DNA of 17,578 nucleotides, from NCBI GenBank assembly GCA_910583885.1, contig CAJUAC010000061.1, forward strand, positions 1 to 17,578, read 5' to 3'. Below, in pieces: positions 6,301 to 13,299 of the stretch (its first letter is position 1; each line of letters begins with the position of its first letter). The stretch comes from an uncultured Oscillospiraceae bacterium. GTDB taxonomy: Bacteria > Bacillota > Clostridia > Oscillospirales > Oscillospiraceae. A program made the translations under genes and the position numbers. A model generated the notes under the pieces. It saw only the letters and a program-made list of their open reading frames with translations, had not been told where the DNA came from and did no database searches.

Positions 6301-7698
6301 TTATTGCTGTTCACTGACATAGACGTAAGTGGGTGTGCCGTCCCTCCCCCGGACGATTTTATTGACCTGGTGGCGCGCGGCCTGCAGGAACAGGACTTCC
6401 GACTCATTGGTGTGGGGATGCTTGTCGGTCTTGTTGACGAGACGCCTCTGCTCCTGGAGGGCGCGGACGACGGCGTCGATGCGGTGGCCGGACCGGTAAT
6501 CCTCGTTGACCAGGATGATCCTCTCGTTGCCCGGCTTGCCGCCGCCCGCAAACCTCTGCGCCGTTTCCTCCGCGCGTGACCAGCTGTCCACCATCTTGGT
6601 GGGGAGCGCCTGGTAACCGTCTCGCCTGATGCGAGACAGGAACCTGTCAACATCATTGGGGGGGATCGACATGCCCCGGTAGAGCGTGCCGCTCTCCTTG
6701 ACGTCGGTGGGCTGGATCCGGGTGACGGCATCGTACAGGGCCTGCCACTCCTCTTGGGTGGCATAGCCCTGGACGCCGCGCTGCGCCCGGTCAAACTGGC
6801 GCTGGTCCTCGACGAATTTAACCATCGCTCTGGCCTGGGTGTCCGGGATGACGGGAGGGCGCTGTCCGCAGATGACCTTACCCGCCTCGCTCCAATGCAC
6901 CGGACGGGTGCCGTTAGGGTCGGTGTAGTAGACGCGGTCTCCCTCCACCTCCACGCAATCCGCCAGGGCACGGGTAAAAGCCTGCTGCAGGTCGCCGTCC
7001 ATCTTGCCGATGGAGGCCTCCAGGCTGGCGTTGAGCGACTCGCCGTCCATGCCCTCAATCGTCGCCTCCGGAATCGTGAGGCCGTGGCGCTGAGCCTCCT
7101 CGTAGTCCACCGGATCCACCCCCATGCCGCTGTTAAAATCAAAAGGAGGGTAAGGCAGGTCAAACCGGCTGAGCTTGCGCCAGATGGGAGAGGTCAGCAG
7201 AGCGATGTAGGAGCCGTCGGTAGCCACGCCCTCGTAGTTGACGGCGGCGGCCGCTTCCCTCCAGCGGGCGTCCCAGTCCCTGGGCTGGCGGCTGTAGCGG
7301 ATACGCACCAGGCGCTGTGCGGGATAGGCCAGCGACCCCATCATGCTGTCGTGGTAGGCGCGCTCCTGAACCATGGCGACGTTGGTGTCCAGGATGAGAC
7401 GCTGGCGGGCGTCGGTGCTGAGGTCCTGGATAGTACCCTCCGTACCCGGCTCCGGCTGATAGCCGGTGGCGCGCAGCATCGCGCGGATCTCGCGCAGGGC
7501 GTCCGCCTCGGACAGGTTGCCGTCCACAATCCCCTGGCAGCGGTCTCGGAATCCCTGTACGCGGGCATAGCATCCCTCCCTGGCTGTCCAGTAGGCACGC
7601 TCCCGGATGTCCGGATCCACGCCGTCCCAGTCCGCCGACGACATGCCGGCAGCAGGCACCGTGACTTTGACTCGCAGGTAATCCGAGGGAGAGGGCAT
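6301..7698 (-). CDS. Minor head protein (Mu gpF / SPP1 gp7 type) with C-terminal ADP-ribosyltransferase-like domain (465 aa)
   Basis: Residues about 90-210 match the phage head morphogenesis pattern: a helix with LILDTNVAMVQERAYHDSM, then WDARWREAA, then the characteristic YPPFDFNSGMGVDP near residues 183-196. Such proteins sit inside the capsid near the portal and can be injected with the DNA. Residues about 310-465 look like a separate domain with the three elements of arginine-type ADP-ribosyltransferases: LYRG with Arg341, DSWS with Ser372/Ser374, and ESEVL with Glu432/Glu434 followed by a basic strand. The ART family moves ADP-ribose from NAD to target proteins, and the E-x-E pair is the version linked to arginine modification. 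Fusions of this kind are known in phages; activity here is inferred. The gene lies after the gp36-type gene, not after the portal as in Mu. No Shine-Dalgarno sequence precedes it. Confidence 0.75.
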   Translation of the reverse strand: MPSPSDYLRVKVTVPAAGMSSADWDGVDPDIRERAYWTAREGCYARVQGFRDRCQGIVDGNLSEADALREIRAMLRATGYQPEPGTEGTIQDLSTDARQRLILDTNVAMVQERAYHDSMMGSLAYPAQRLVRIRYSRQPRDWDARWREAAAAVNYEGVATDGSYIALLTSPIWRKLSRFDLPYPPFDFNSGMGVDPVDYEEAQRHGLTIPEATIEGMDGESLNASLEASIGKMDGDLQQAFTRALADCVEVEGDRVYYTDPNGTRPVHWSEAGKVICGQRPPVIPDTQARAMVKFVEDQRQFDRAQRGVQGYATQEEWQALYDAVTRIQPTDVKESGTLYRGMSIPPNDVDRFLSRIRRDGYQALPTKMVDSWSRAEETAQRFAGGGKPGNERIILVNEDYRSGHRIDAVVRALQEQRRLVNKTDKHPHTNESEVLFLQAARHQVNKIVRGRDGTPTYVYVSEQQ

Positions 7699-7742
7699 TG
7701 CTGTTAAGGAATGAAAATGGAGAGATCAGTTACTCTTGCCTG

Positions 7743-8201
7743 TTACCTCCAACGCCGGGGGGAGGGAAATAATCCGGGCGCTCCGGAGCCGTAGGCAGGA
7801 CGCGGCCCCTGGACGTAGGGGCGCTTGCCGGGAGGCACGGGCATGCGGCCGTCCGGACCGATCACCCGGTGGGTGCCGGACCGGACAGCCTCCAGCCGCT
7901 CGCGGGCGGAAGCATAGGCCTTGTCGCGGGGTTCACTGACCGTCACGGCAAACCGCTTGAGCAGACGCCAGGCAATCATGTCCAGAGCCTCCGGCTTGAG
8001 GGTGCGGGGGATGGTGTCCCCTGCGAGGTCCATCACATTGGCGGGATTGGCCGCGATGGCCTCGCGCACGGAGGCCGTCACGTCCTGGATGATGCCGTCA
8101 ACAACCACGCCGTCCGTATCGGCGGCCGTGATGGCCTCCAGCTCGGCTCGGTCGATGACCTCCGGGAGCATATCCGCCGTCAAGGTGATCCAGTGGAGCA
8201 T
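7743..8201 (-). CDS. Mu gp36-like head-tail connector protein (152 aa)
   Basis: The 152-residue product starts MLHWITLTADMLPEVIDRAE and is mostly helical: residues 15-60 include DGIIQDVTASVREAIAANP, then a Pro turn, then PEALDMIAWRLLKRFAV, then EPRDKAYASARERLEAV. This layout of an N-terminal strand followed by helices around a diA-like segment is that of gp36/DUF1320 and gp6-type head completion proteins, which form a ring below the portal. The C-terminus is Pro/Gly/Arg-rich and probably flexible. It follows the capsid gene and an unknown gene, as gp36 does in Mu-like phages. The leader TAACCCTCAGCCCTCAATATC contains no Shine-Dalgarno sequence. Confidence 0.65.
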   Translation of the reverse strand: MLHWITLTADMLPEVIDRAELEAITAADTDGVVVDGIIQDVTASVREAIAANPANVMDLAGDTIPRTLKPEALDMIAWRLLKRFAVTVSEPRDKAYASARERLEAVRSGTHRVIGPDGRMPVPPGKRPYVQGPRPAYGSGAPGLFPSPRRWR

Positions 8202-8219
8202 GATATTGAGGGCTGAGGG

Positions 8220-8759
8220 TTAAGAGTTGAGCTTCCCGTCCGGGGGTTCCGGCATGGGATCGTCCAGGTGCAGGATCATCTCGACGATGGAGTCGCACAT
8301 GCCGACGGCCTCGGCCGCCTTGCGCAGGTCGAGCATCTCGTAGGGTTTGGTCCGGGCCAATATGCCGCTGATCACGCCTCCGGTGATGATGGCTGTGATG
8401 TGCTGCCTGGGGGACAGGCCGAGCCTCTCGGCGGTCAGGATGGCTCCTGGATGCTCTCCGGAGGCATTGTCTCCCTTGACGGCCGGAGTCTGTCCATACA
8501 GGGCCTCATACTCCTGCCCAGTCATGTTGGGGCCGGGCTCGTCCCCTGTCTCCTGGTTGTCGCTGTCACCCTTGTCGGCAGACGTGGGAGTATCTACGGC
8601 AGGTTGATAGGTGGGACTGGCTGCAGACTCCGGCGTGGATGCCTCGGCAGTGGTGGCCGGGTTGGTTGATGTAGTCTGGTCCTGGTCGGTATTGGGGGCC
8701 GTCTCCGTTGCCGGCTTGGCAGCCTTGGCGGCGGTTTTGTTGGTCTTGGTTGTTGCCAT
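8220..8759 (-). CDS. Ala/Thr/Pro-rich head protein of unknown function (179 aa)
   Basis: The protein has two parts. Residues 1-98 are low complexity and probably disordered, dominated by Thr, Ala, Pro, Asp and Asn (for example TAPNTDQDQTTSTNPATTAE). Residues about 99-179 are a compact, mainly helical domain (MTGQEYEALYG, LGLSPRQHITAIITGGVISG, and CDSIVEMILHLDDPMPE). In Mu-like genomes the place between the capsid gene and gp36 is held by gp35-like proteins of uncertain role; I see position agreement but no clear sequence match. A minor capsid, decoration or connector role is inferred. Its 5' end follows the hairpin behind the capsid gene. Confidence 0.7.
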   Translation of the reverse strand: MATTKTNKTAAKAAKPATETAPNTDQDQTTSTNPATTAEASTPESAASPTYQPAVDTPTSADKGDSDNQETGDEPGPNMTGQEYEALYGQTPAVKGDNASGEHPGAILTAERLGLSPRQHITAIITGGVISGILARTKPYEMLDLRKAAEAVGMCDSIVEMILHLDDPMPEPPDGKLNS

Positions 8760-8791
8760 AATAGTATTTAATGGTTAGTCTTTTGTCTTTG

Positions 8792-8820
8792 TTTCCCGCC
8801 GCCTTGGAGGCGGCGGGAAA
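8792..8820 (-). other. Perfect 12-bp hairpin after the major capsid gene
   Basis: TTTCCCGCCGCC (8792-8803) and GGCGGCGGGAAA (8809-8820) form a perfect 12-bp stem with a five-base loop. It begins seven bases after the capsid stop codon. On the transcribed minus strand it is followed by CAAAGACAAAAG, not a U-tract, so it is not a classical intrinsic terminator. mRNA 3'-end protection or partial attenuation is more likely, allowing more capsid protein than downstream products. Confidence 0.8.
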
Positions 8821-8827
8821 ACCCGGA

Positions 8828-9796
8828 TCAGGCGATCTGCATGCGCATCATGGCCGACGGAGCCGCAAACACTACCTTGTGATGGCCGCGCACGCGCAGC
8901 CACTCCGTGGATATGTCTTCGTCGCGGTAGGTCTCCACCGTGCTGTACATGTCGTCGCCGGCGAGGTTGAGCGTCTTGAGTGCGGAAATATCGTCCAGGG
9001 ACGGATTGTCGTCGGCGTAAAACAGATAGATGTTGCTGCCCACGATATTGACGTTGTCCACTTCCGTGCCTTCCGTACCTCCGGGATTGTAGGAGGCGAT
9101 GGTGCGCATGACCCTGACCGGCGGGATGTCGTCGCCCTGCAGGCCGATGAGCTCCAGCAGCGTCTCCGGAGTGAGCACCTTGCGGCCCATCTCGCCCATC
9201 ATGGTCTGGACCTCCGTGTTGGCCTGGATGTCCGCCCAGACGTCGCGCGTGGTCAGGATGCGGTTGGGATAGACTCCGTTGTTGACGGCGAATTTGTTGA
9301 TGAGGCTGGTCAGGATGCTGACCACGGGCTTGGAGCGGTCGCTCCATTTGTTGGCCTCCGTGATGCCGTCCACCGACGTGATGCCGGGGATGACCGAATT
9401 CGCGTAATCAAACACCTCCTTATTGTGGGAGATGAGCATGCGGCGGGCCAGTGCGCGGGTTTTGGCCTGGCGCAGGCTGGAGCGGTAAACTTCCGCGTCA
9501 ACCGCTCCGAGCAGCTCGCGGTCGTCGATGCCGATCTTGAGGGCGTGTTCCTCCAGCATCACCGGGACGTCCTCGCCACGGATGTCGATGGTGCGTGGGG
9601 AGTCGTACATGGGCCTGCGGGTGTCCGAGGCGGCAAAAGCGTCCTGGCGCAGGTAACGCTTGTAGGTAGTCAGCAGGCCGGGGGCCTTGACGCCCGGAGC
9701 CAGGAAGCGTGCCGGGTCGTGTGTCTGGGTGCCGTACCAGCCGATGATGTAGTTGGTCAGTGGCAGATTGACGGCATAGGTTGCGGATGTACTCAT
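8828..9796 (-). CDS. Major capsid protein (322 aa)
   Basis: The 322-residue product has the size and layout of HK97-fold coat proteins. An N-terminal arm (TNYIIGWYGTQTHDPARFLA) is followed by an extended-loop region with SPRTIDIRGEDVPVMLEEHA, then the IGIDDRELLGAVDAEVYRSS segment leading into a long helix with conserved-looking Arg and Ala, then central-domain strands near ILTTRDVWADIQ and a C-terminal strand WLRVRGHHKVVFAAPSAMM. It takes the place of Mu gpT after the protease/scaffold and the decoration-type gene. The sequence does not obviously resemble Mu gpT itself, so it may belong to a different coat subgroup. A strong hairpin follows the stop codon. The leader is TTAACTCTTATCTGTTAACG-like without Shine-Dalgarno. 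Confidence 0.8.
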   Translation of the reverse strand: MSTSATYAVNLPLTNYIIGWYGTQTHDPARFLAPGVKAPGLLTTYKRYLRQDAFAASDTRRPMYDSPRTIDIRGEDVPVMLEEHALKIGIDDRELLGAVDAEVYRSSLRQAKTRALARRMLISHNKEVFDYANSVIPGITSVDGITEANKWSDRSKPVVSILTSLINKFAVNNGVYPNRILTTRDVWADIQANTEVQTMMGEMGRKVLTPETLLELIGLQGDDIPPVRVMRTIASYNPGGTEGTEVDNVNIVGSNIYLFYADDNPSLDDISALKTLNLAGDDMYSTVETYRDEDISTEWLRVRGHHKVVFAAPSAMMRMQIA

Positions 9797-9829
9797 GATG
9801 TGTAGTCGTTAACAGATAAGAGTTAATAT

Positions 9830-10288
9830 TCAGGATTGACCGGGAGTGACTGCCGGAGCAGTCTCCGGAGTGGCAGCCGGCCGGGCGACGAGGATGGCGT
9901 CATGGAGGCAGCCTCCCTGGCCGCTGGTATTGGGGGCTACGGATTTGGCCACGACGACCTCGCCGGCCGCGCCGGTGGCTGCCTTGACGGTGGCGTCGTC
10001 ACAGGCCACCAGGTCGGTGCCGTCCTCGATGGTGCCGGGAGTGTCGTTGAGGCGGACCTGGACAATGCCCGGATGGTTCATGCGGACCAGATCGCCGCCG
10101 TTGCCGTCGGTTCCGTCGCGCCCGTCAGGGTTGCTGACAACACCGTCCGGAATATCCGAGGCGGAGGCCAGCAGGGACATGGTGTTGCCGTCGGCGGAAG
10201 CCTTGACCAGCTTCCCCTCGCTCTTGTCGGTGCCGGTGGCGCCCGACGCCCAGAGACGGCGTTCTACGGGTGTTTGCTTGATAATCAT
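9830..10288 (-). CDS. Capsid decoration / stabilising-type protein (152 aa)
   Basis: The 152-residue product lies between the protease/scaffold and the major capsid gene, the usual place of head decoration or stabilising proteins. It is rich in Gly, Asp, Val and Ala with short strands (LVRMNHPGIVQVRLNDTPG, LVACDDATVKAATGAAGEV, then a GCLHDAILVARPA strand), as in beta-tulip or DUF2190-like capsid cement proteins. The C-terminus is a Pro/Thr/Ala tail. There are no membrane segments or catalytic motifs. The assignment is by position and composition; a gp33-like protein of unknown role is the alternative. Confidence 0.6.
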   Translation of the reverse strand: MIIKQTPVERRLWASGATGTDKSEGKLVKASADGNTMSLLASASDIPDGVVSNPDGRDGTDGNGGDLVRMNHPGIVQVRLNDTPGTIEDGTDLVACDDATVKAATGAAGEVVVAKSVAPNTSGQGGCLHDAILVARPAATPETAPAVTPGQS

Positions 10289-10318
10289 TTTATGCAGAGT
10301 GGAATGTTGAGATTGGAG

Positions 10319-10945
10319 TTACTTGCGGCGCGCGGAGGCGAATTCCTCCGCTGCCCGTGACCAGGCGCGGTCGTACTCGCCAGGGGTGAGCTGGCGGCCG
10401 TGTCTGACGATCTCGGCGTCCACGGCCTGGCGGCAGTGGGTCACCAGGTCGACGTCGGATTGCGGGATCTTGACGGCCTTGCCCTCCGGCGTGCGGTGGA
10501 TGACCACCCCGGAGGGAGTGACGTCGCGGTCCATGCGCCGGACTCCACGGTTGCTGTGCAGCTGGCGCGTGAGGGGTGCCCTGCTGTGGGCCTGGGTACC
10601 TCCTCCGGACTCTTCGGCCTGCTGCTTGAGGAGGTCAAAGTCGGTCTTGAGGTCGGTGACGTACTTGAGGATGTCGTCTCCGGTGGCCGTATCGGGCAGG
10701 CCGCACACCCCGGCGATTTTGTTGATGAGGCCCAGCCAGCCCTCGTCGTCCGAGTTGCAGCTGGTTTCGTCATTTTGGTCGGTGTCGTTGTTGGCGCTGG
10801 TTTCGTCTTTCTTTTCCTCTTCTGTGGTGGCAGGAGGGGGATTATCGTTGTTGGCGTTGATTCCTTGCTGTTTCTTTTCCTCATCTTCGGGGGCGGGATT
10901 GCCCTCGGAGTGCAGGATCCTCTGTGTTGCTGTTTGTGTACTCAT
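10319..10945 (-). CDS. Possible internally started scaffold protein (208 aa, Mu gpZ-like)
   Basis: An in-frame ATG complementary to 10943-10945 would give MSTQTATQRILHSEGNPAPE and the last 208 residues of the protease gene. The product is exactly the acidic, disordered and helical part without the protease domain. The bases before this ATG (CTCCAATCAACAACC) look like the leaders of other genes here, such as the CTCCAATCTCAACATTCC leader of the next gene. Mu I and Z, and lambda C and Nu3, are organised in this nested way. Whether this start is used cannot be seen from sequence. Confidence 0.45.
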   Translation of the reverse strand: MSTQTATQRILHSEGNPAPEDEEKKQQGINANNDNPPPATTEEEKKDETSANNDTDQNDETSCNSDDEGWLGLINKIAGVCGLPDTATGDDILKYVTDLKTDFDLLKQQAEESGGGTQAHSRAPLTRQLHSNRGVRRMDRDVTPSGVVIHRTPEGKAVKIPQSDVDLVTHCRQAVDAEIVRHGRQLTPGEYDRAWSRAAEEFASARRK

Positions 10946-11560
10946 GGTTGTTGATTGGAGGATGGAGGCGCTGCGGCTGTGGACGACCACGTCGCCCGCA
11001 GCGGATTGGCGGATGATGCCCGGCTGGTTCTCGTGGTCCGGGTTGTTGGTGACGGCCAGGCCGGACAGGCGCGTGGGGCTGTATCCGTTGTGGTAGACGC
11101 GCTTGTAGTCGGCCAGCTTGTACTCGGTGCTGAATGCCCAGTACTTGCCCTGGTTGAGGTCGTGGTGAGCATCCTTGACCCAGGAGATGTAGGCGGCCTG
11201 GTAGAGACGGCCGCCGACCCATCCGTAGTCCAGCGCCTTGCACCAGCCCAGGGCCGGGTTGTCGCCGGTGGTGCGCAGATGAAGATGGTCGTTGTTGACC
11301 TGAATGCCGTTGCCGCCGTTGACGGACGGGTCGTAGGCTTCGCAGATGGCCTGCAGCGCCGCCTTGTCGATGACCTCGTCCACGTCCCAGCGCCTGGCAG
11401 GAGGGATGGAGGTATCGGGCACCGGGAAGGTGTAGGTGCCGGCCGGCTCAATGAGATACCAGCCTGATTGCGGCACCCGGCCAATGGGGTATGGAGCGCA
11501 GGCGTCCGGGTCGAATTCCGGGATGCCGCGTGCGATGTATCTGTCTCGGTAGCTGTTCAT
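10319..11560 (-). CDS. Mu gpI-like capsid maturation protease with scaffold-like C-terminus (413 aa)
   Basis: Residues 85-180 carry the Mu gpI protease pattern: VNNDHLHL with His92 (compare N-x-x-H), ALGWCKALDYGWV (compare AAGW), GKYWAFSTEYKLADY with Ser144 (compare EYR-x-LSP), and LSGLAVTNNPD (compare LTNNPAL). His92 and Ser144 are the likely catalytic pair; this is inferred from family layout. From residue 206 the protein becomes acidic and low complexity (EEEKKDETSANNDTDQND) and then helical (DDILKYVTDLKTDFDLLKQQ), as expected of an internal scaffold. A Met at residue 206 could start a separate scaffold, as in Mu I/Z. The start codon overlaps the portal stop (ATGA). Capsid proteases of this type cut scaffold and coat during head maturation. 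Confidence 0.8.
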   Translation of the reverse strand: MNSYRDRYIARGIPEFDPDACAPYPIGRVPQSGWYLIEPAGTYTFPVPDTSIPPARRWDVDEVIDKAALQAICEAYDPSVNGGNGIQVNNDHLHLRTTGDNPALGWCKALDYGWVGGRLYQAAYISWVKDAHHDLNQGKYWAFSTEYKLADYKRVYHNGYSPTRLSGLAVTNNPDHENQPGIIRQSAAGDVVVHSRSASILQSTTMSTQTATQRILHSEGNPAPEDEEKKQQGINANNDNPPPATTEEEKKDETSANNDTDQNDETSCNSDDEGWLGLINKIAGVCGLPDTATGDDILKYVTDLKTDFDLLKQQAEESGGGTQAHSRAPLTRQLHSNRGVRRMDRDVTPSGVVIHRTPEGKAVKIPQSDVDLVTHCRQAVDAEIVRHGRQLTPGEYDRAWSRAAEEFASARRK

Positions 11561-13296
11561 GCGTTGGATGGGGCTGAATTTGCGTCGTGCAGGGGTCGTG
11601 CAGGGCCGGATGTGGTTAGAGACGGGTCAACGGCCGCCGCGCGGCGTCTCCCCTCGTCACGGGCCTCCTGGAGGCGTCGGGCAATCTGGAGTGCCGTGGA
11701 GACGATCTCCTCCTCGCCGGGGACCTGCAGCGCATCCTTGAGCCGGGCCTGCTCCTCCGGGGTGAGGGGCAGCAGCTCCAGCGTGACCCGTTCCAGGCGC
11801 TCGTCGATGTCCCGGAGGCGGTGGGCGACTACCTCCTCCAGGCGGCGGCGCGCCGGTTCCCAGAGCGTGCTGCTGCGGTGGAGGGCCAGTGTCGTGATGG
11901 CGTCTCGTCGGCGGGAGTTAAGCGTGTAAGGCGTCTCCTGGGGACGTTTGACGCCATTCTCCATGGCCCGCTGTTCCGGAGCGTAGCCGGAGGTCCTGAT
12001 GGCGTAGAGCTCGGAGGAGGAGACTCCGGCGGTCACCTGCCAGCCGGTGCGCTCGCTGACCTCGGCGTCGTCGATATCGTAGCCGGCGGCGCGCAGGGCG
12101 GCGGCGTTGGCAATTTCTTTTTCCGGCGTGGTCCTGTCTACGCAGGAGAGCGTAAAATTCACCAGGTGAGGCTGGCCGGGGTGGTACTCGTCAAGCACCC
12201 GGTTGACCAGCTGGGCCGTCAGCACGGCGGCAATATGGTCGGCCTCGCCGGCCGCCCAGTCCTTAAAGCCGTCAGCCTGGGCGTTGCCGGCCAGGGTGCC
12301 GGAACCGGACTCGGTCATGACTGTGAGCTTACCGGCGGTGGTCAGCATGGCGATCTCCTCGGTGGCTACCTTGTACCTGCGGTCAAACAGGTCGACGCTC
12401 GTCTGGGAGACGGGGATGGACTTGATATCGGCGGTATGGTCGAGGACGCCGATGGCGGCGGACATCATCTTGGCCGCCGCCTGAATGTAAAGCTGGCGCA
12501 GCTCCTCACTGCAATCCTCCGGAAGCACAAAGAATGCCGGCGGTGTGCCCAGACGCTCCAGGAAGACGTCCCACTGGGCCAGCGTGGTGCTGCGGTTGAG
12601 CACCAGCATCTGGGCGGGCATGTCGATGGGCCTGGGATGCAGGCGCAGGATGAGATCGTCCAGAGGCACGGGCAACGGCTCCCCCCGGTAGCGGCTGAAC
12701 TGGGCGTTCGGGTTGTATCCCCAGGGTCCCCGGTAGCCGTCACGGCACATCAGCCAGTTGTCGACAGGCAGCAGGTGCAGGCCATCGCCGTCGGCGTAGG
12801 GCTGCAGGAATTTGTAATGGCGGCGGGATGCCTGGGACAGGGCGGTAATGGCCTCGTCCATGTTGACGATGGCGTTGCAGAGGTCCTGGATGGTGCGCTG
12901 CTGGGCCTCGGCCAGCAGGCTGTCCCTGTCGTCCAGGTCCGGCTTGACCGTGACGGACCAGTCGTACTTGCTCAGCGCGTCGTCCCGCTTGGTAATGCAG
13001 GTCATCAGCATGGCATCGTACTGCTCCATCTGCTCCCAGATCCACTGCTGCTCGGCATAGGCCCCCAGCTGGCAATCCTGCAGGCAGCGCCGGATGGTAT
13101 CCACGCTCAGGTAGTCCAGCGGGCACACGCGTTCCAGCTGGCGGCGGCTGTCCTTGTCCAGTTCGGACAGGGATACAGGCCGGAACATGCCCGGCCTGCT
13201 GTCCTGGGAGGGAAGCTCCGGCGTTGTAAGCGCCCGCTGTACGCCCTCTGCATGGAGCCTGCGGTGGAGGATGTAGTTGTAAAGTCGCTTGATCAT
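11557..13296 (-). CDS. Portal protein, Mu gp29-like (DUF935 type) (579 aa)
   Basis: The 579-residue length and place after the large terminase fit a portal. The N-terminal part contains WIWEQMEQYDAMLMTCITKR followed by ALSKYDWSV, the family pattern of a helix ending in R-x-x-A-V/L-x-x-x-W-x-V. The central part has HYKFLQPYADGDGLHLLPVD, then a wing and stem region with MPAQMLVLNRSTTLAQWDVF, FLERLGTPPAFFVLPEDCSE and the VLTAQLVNRVLDEYHPG segment near the clip. The last 130 residues (RDAITTLALHRS onward) are helical and charged. Portals form the twelve-subunit ring through which DNA enters and leaves the head. The start lies three bases after the terminase stop; its own stop overlaps the protease start. 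Confidence 0.85.
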   Translation of the reverse strand: MIKRLYNYILHRRLHAEGVQRALTTPELPSQDSRPGMFRPVSLSELDKDSRRQLERVCPLDYLSVDTIRRCLQDCQLGAYAEQQWIWEQMEQYDAMLMTCITKRDDALSKYDWSVTVKPDLDDRDSLLAEAQQRTIQDLCNAIVNMDEAITALSQASRRHYKFLQPYADGDGLHLLPVDNWLMCRDGYRGPWGYNPNAQFSRYRGEPLPVPLDDLILRLHPRPIDMPAQMLVLNRSTTLAQWDVFLERLGTPPAFFVLPEDCSEELRQLYIQAAAKMMSAAIGVLDHTADIKSIPVSQTSVDLFDRRYKVATEEIAMLTTAGKLTVMTESGSGTLAGNAQADGFKDWAAGEADHIAAVLTAQLVNRVLDEYHPGQPHLVNFTLSCVDRTTPEKEIANAAALRAAGYDIDDAEVSERTGWQVTAGVSSSELYAIRTSGYAPEQRAMENGVKRPQETPYTLNSRRRDAITTLALHRSSTLWEPARRRLEEVVAHRLRDIDERLERVTLELLPLTPEEQARLKDALQVPGEEEIVSTALQIARRLQEARDEGRRRAAAVDPSLTTSGPARPLHDANSAPSNA

Positions 13297-13299
13297 GAG

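Noticed and set aside
6006..7163. 385-codon minus-strand frame across the minor head gene and the opposite-strand gene
   Set aside because: The product is dominated by Arg, Ser, Pro and Thr, as expected of an out-of-frame reading of G/C-rich DNA. The frame at 6301-7698 shows clear family motifs.
8792..8820. Rho-independent terminator after the capsid gene
   Set aside because: No U-tract follows the stem on the transcribed strand, and genes immediately downstream are in the same operon.
8771..9805. 344-codon plus-strand frame opposite the capsid gene
   Set aside because: Antisense shadow of a well-supported capsid gene; its sequence is rich in His, Gly, Val and Asp with no recognisable motif.
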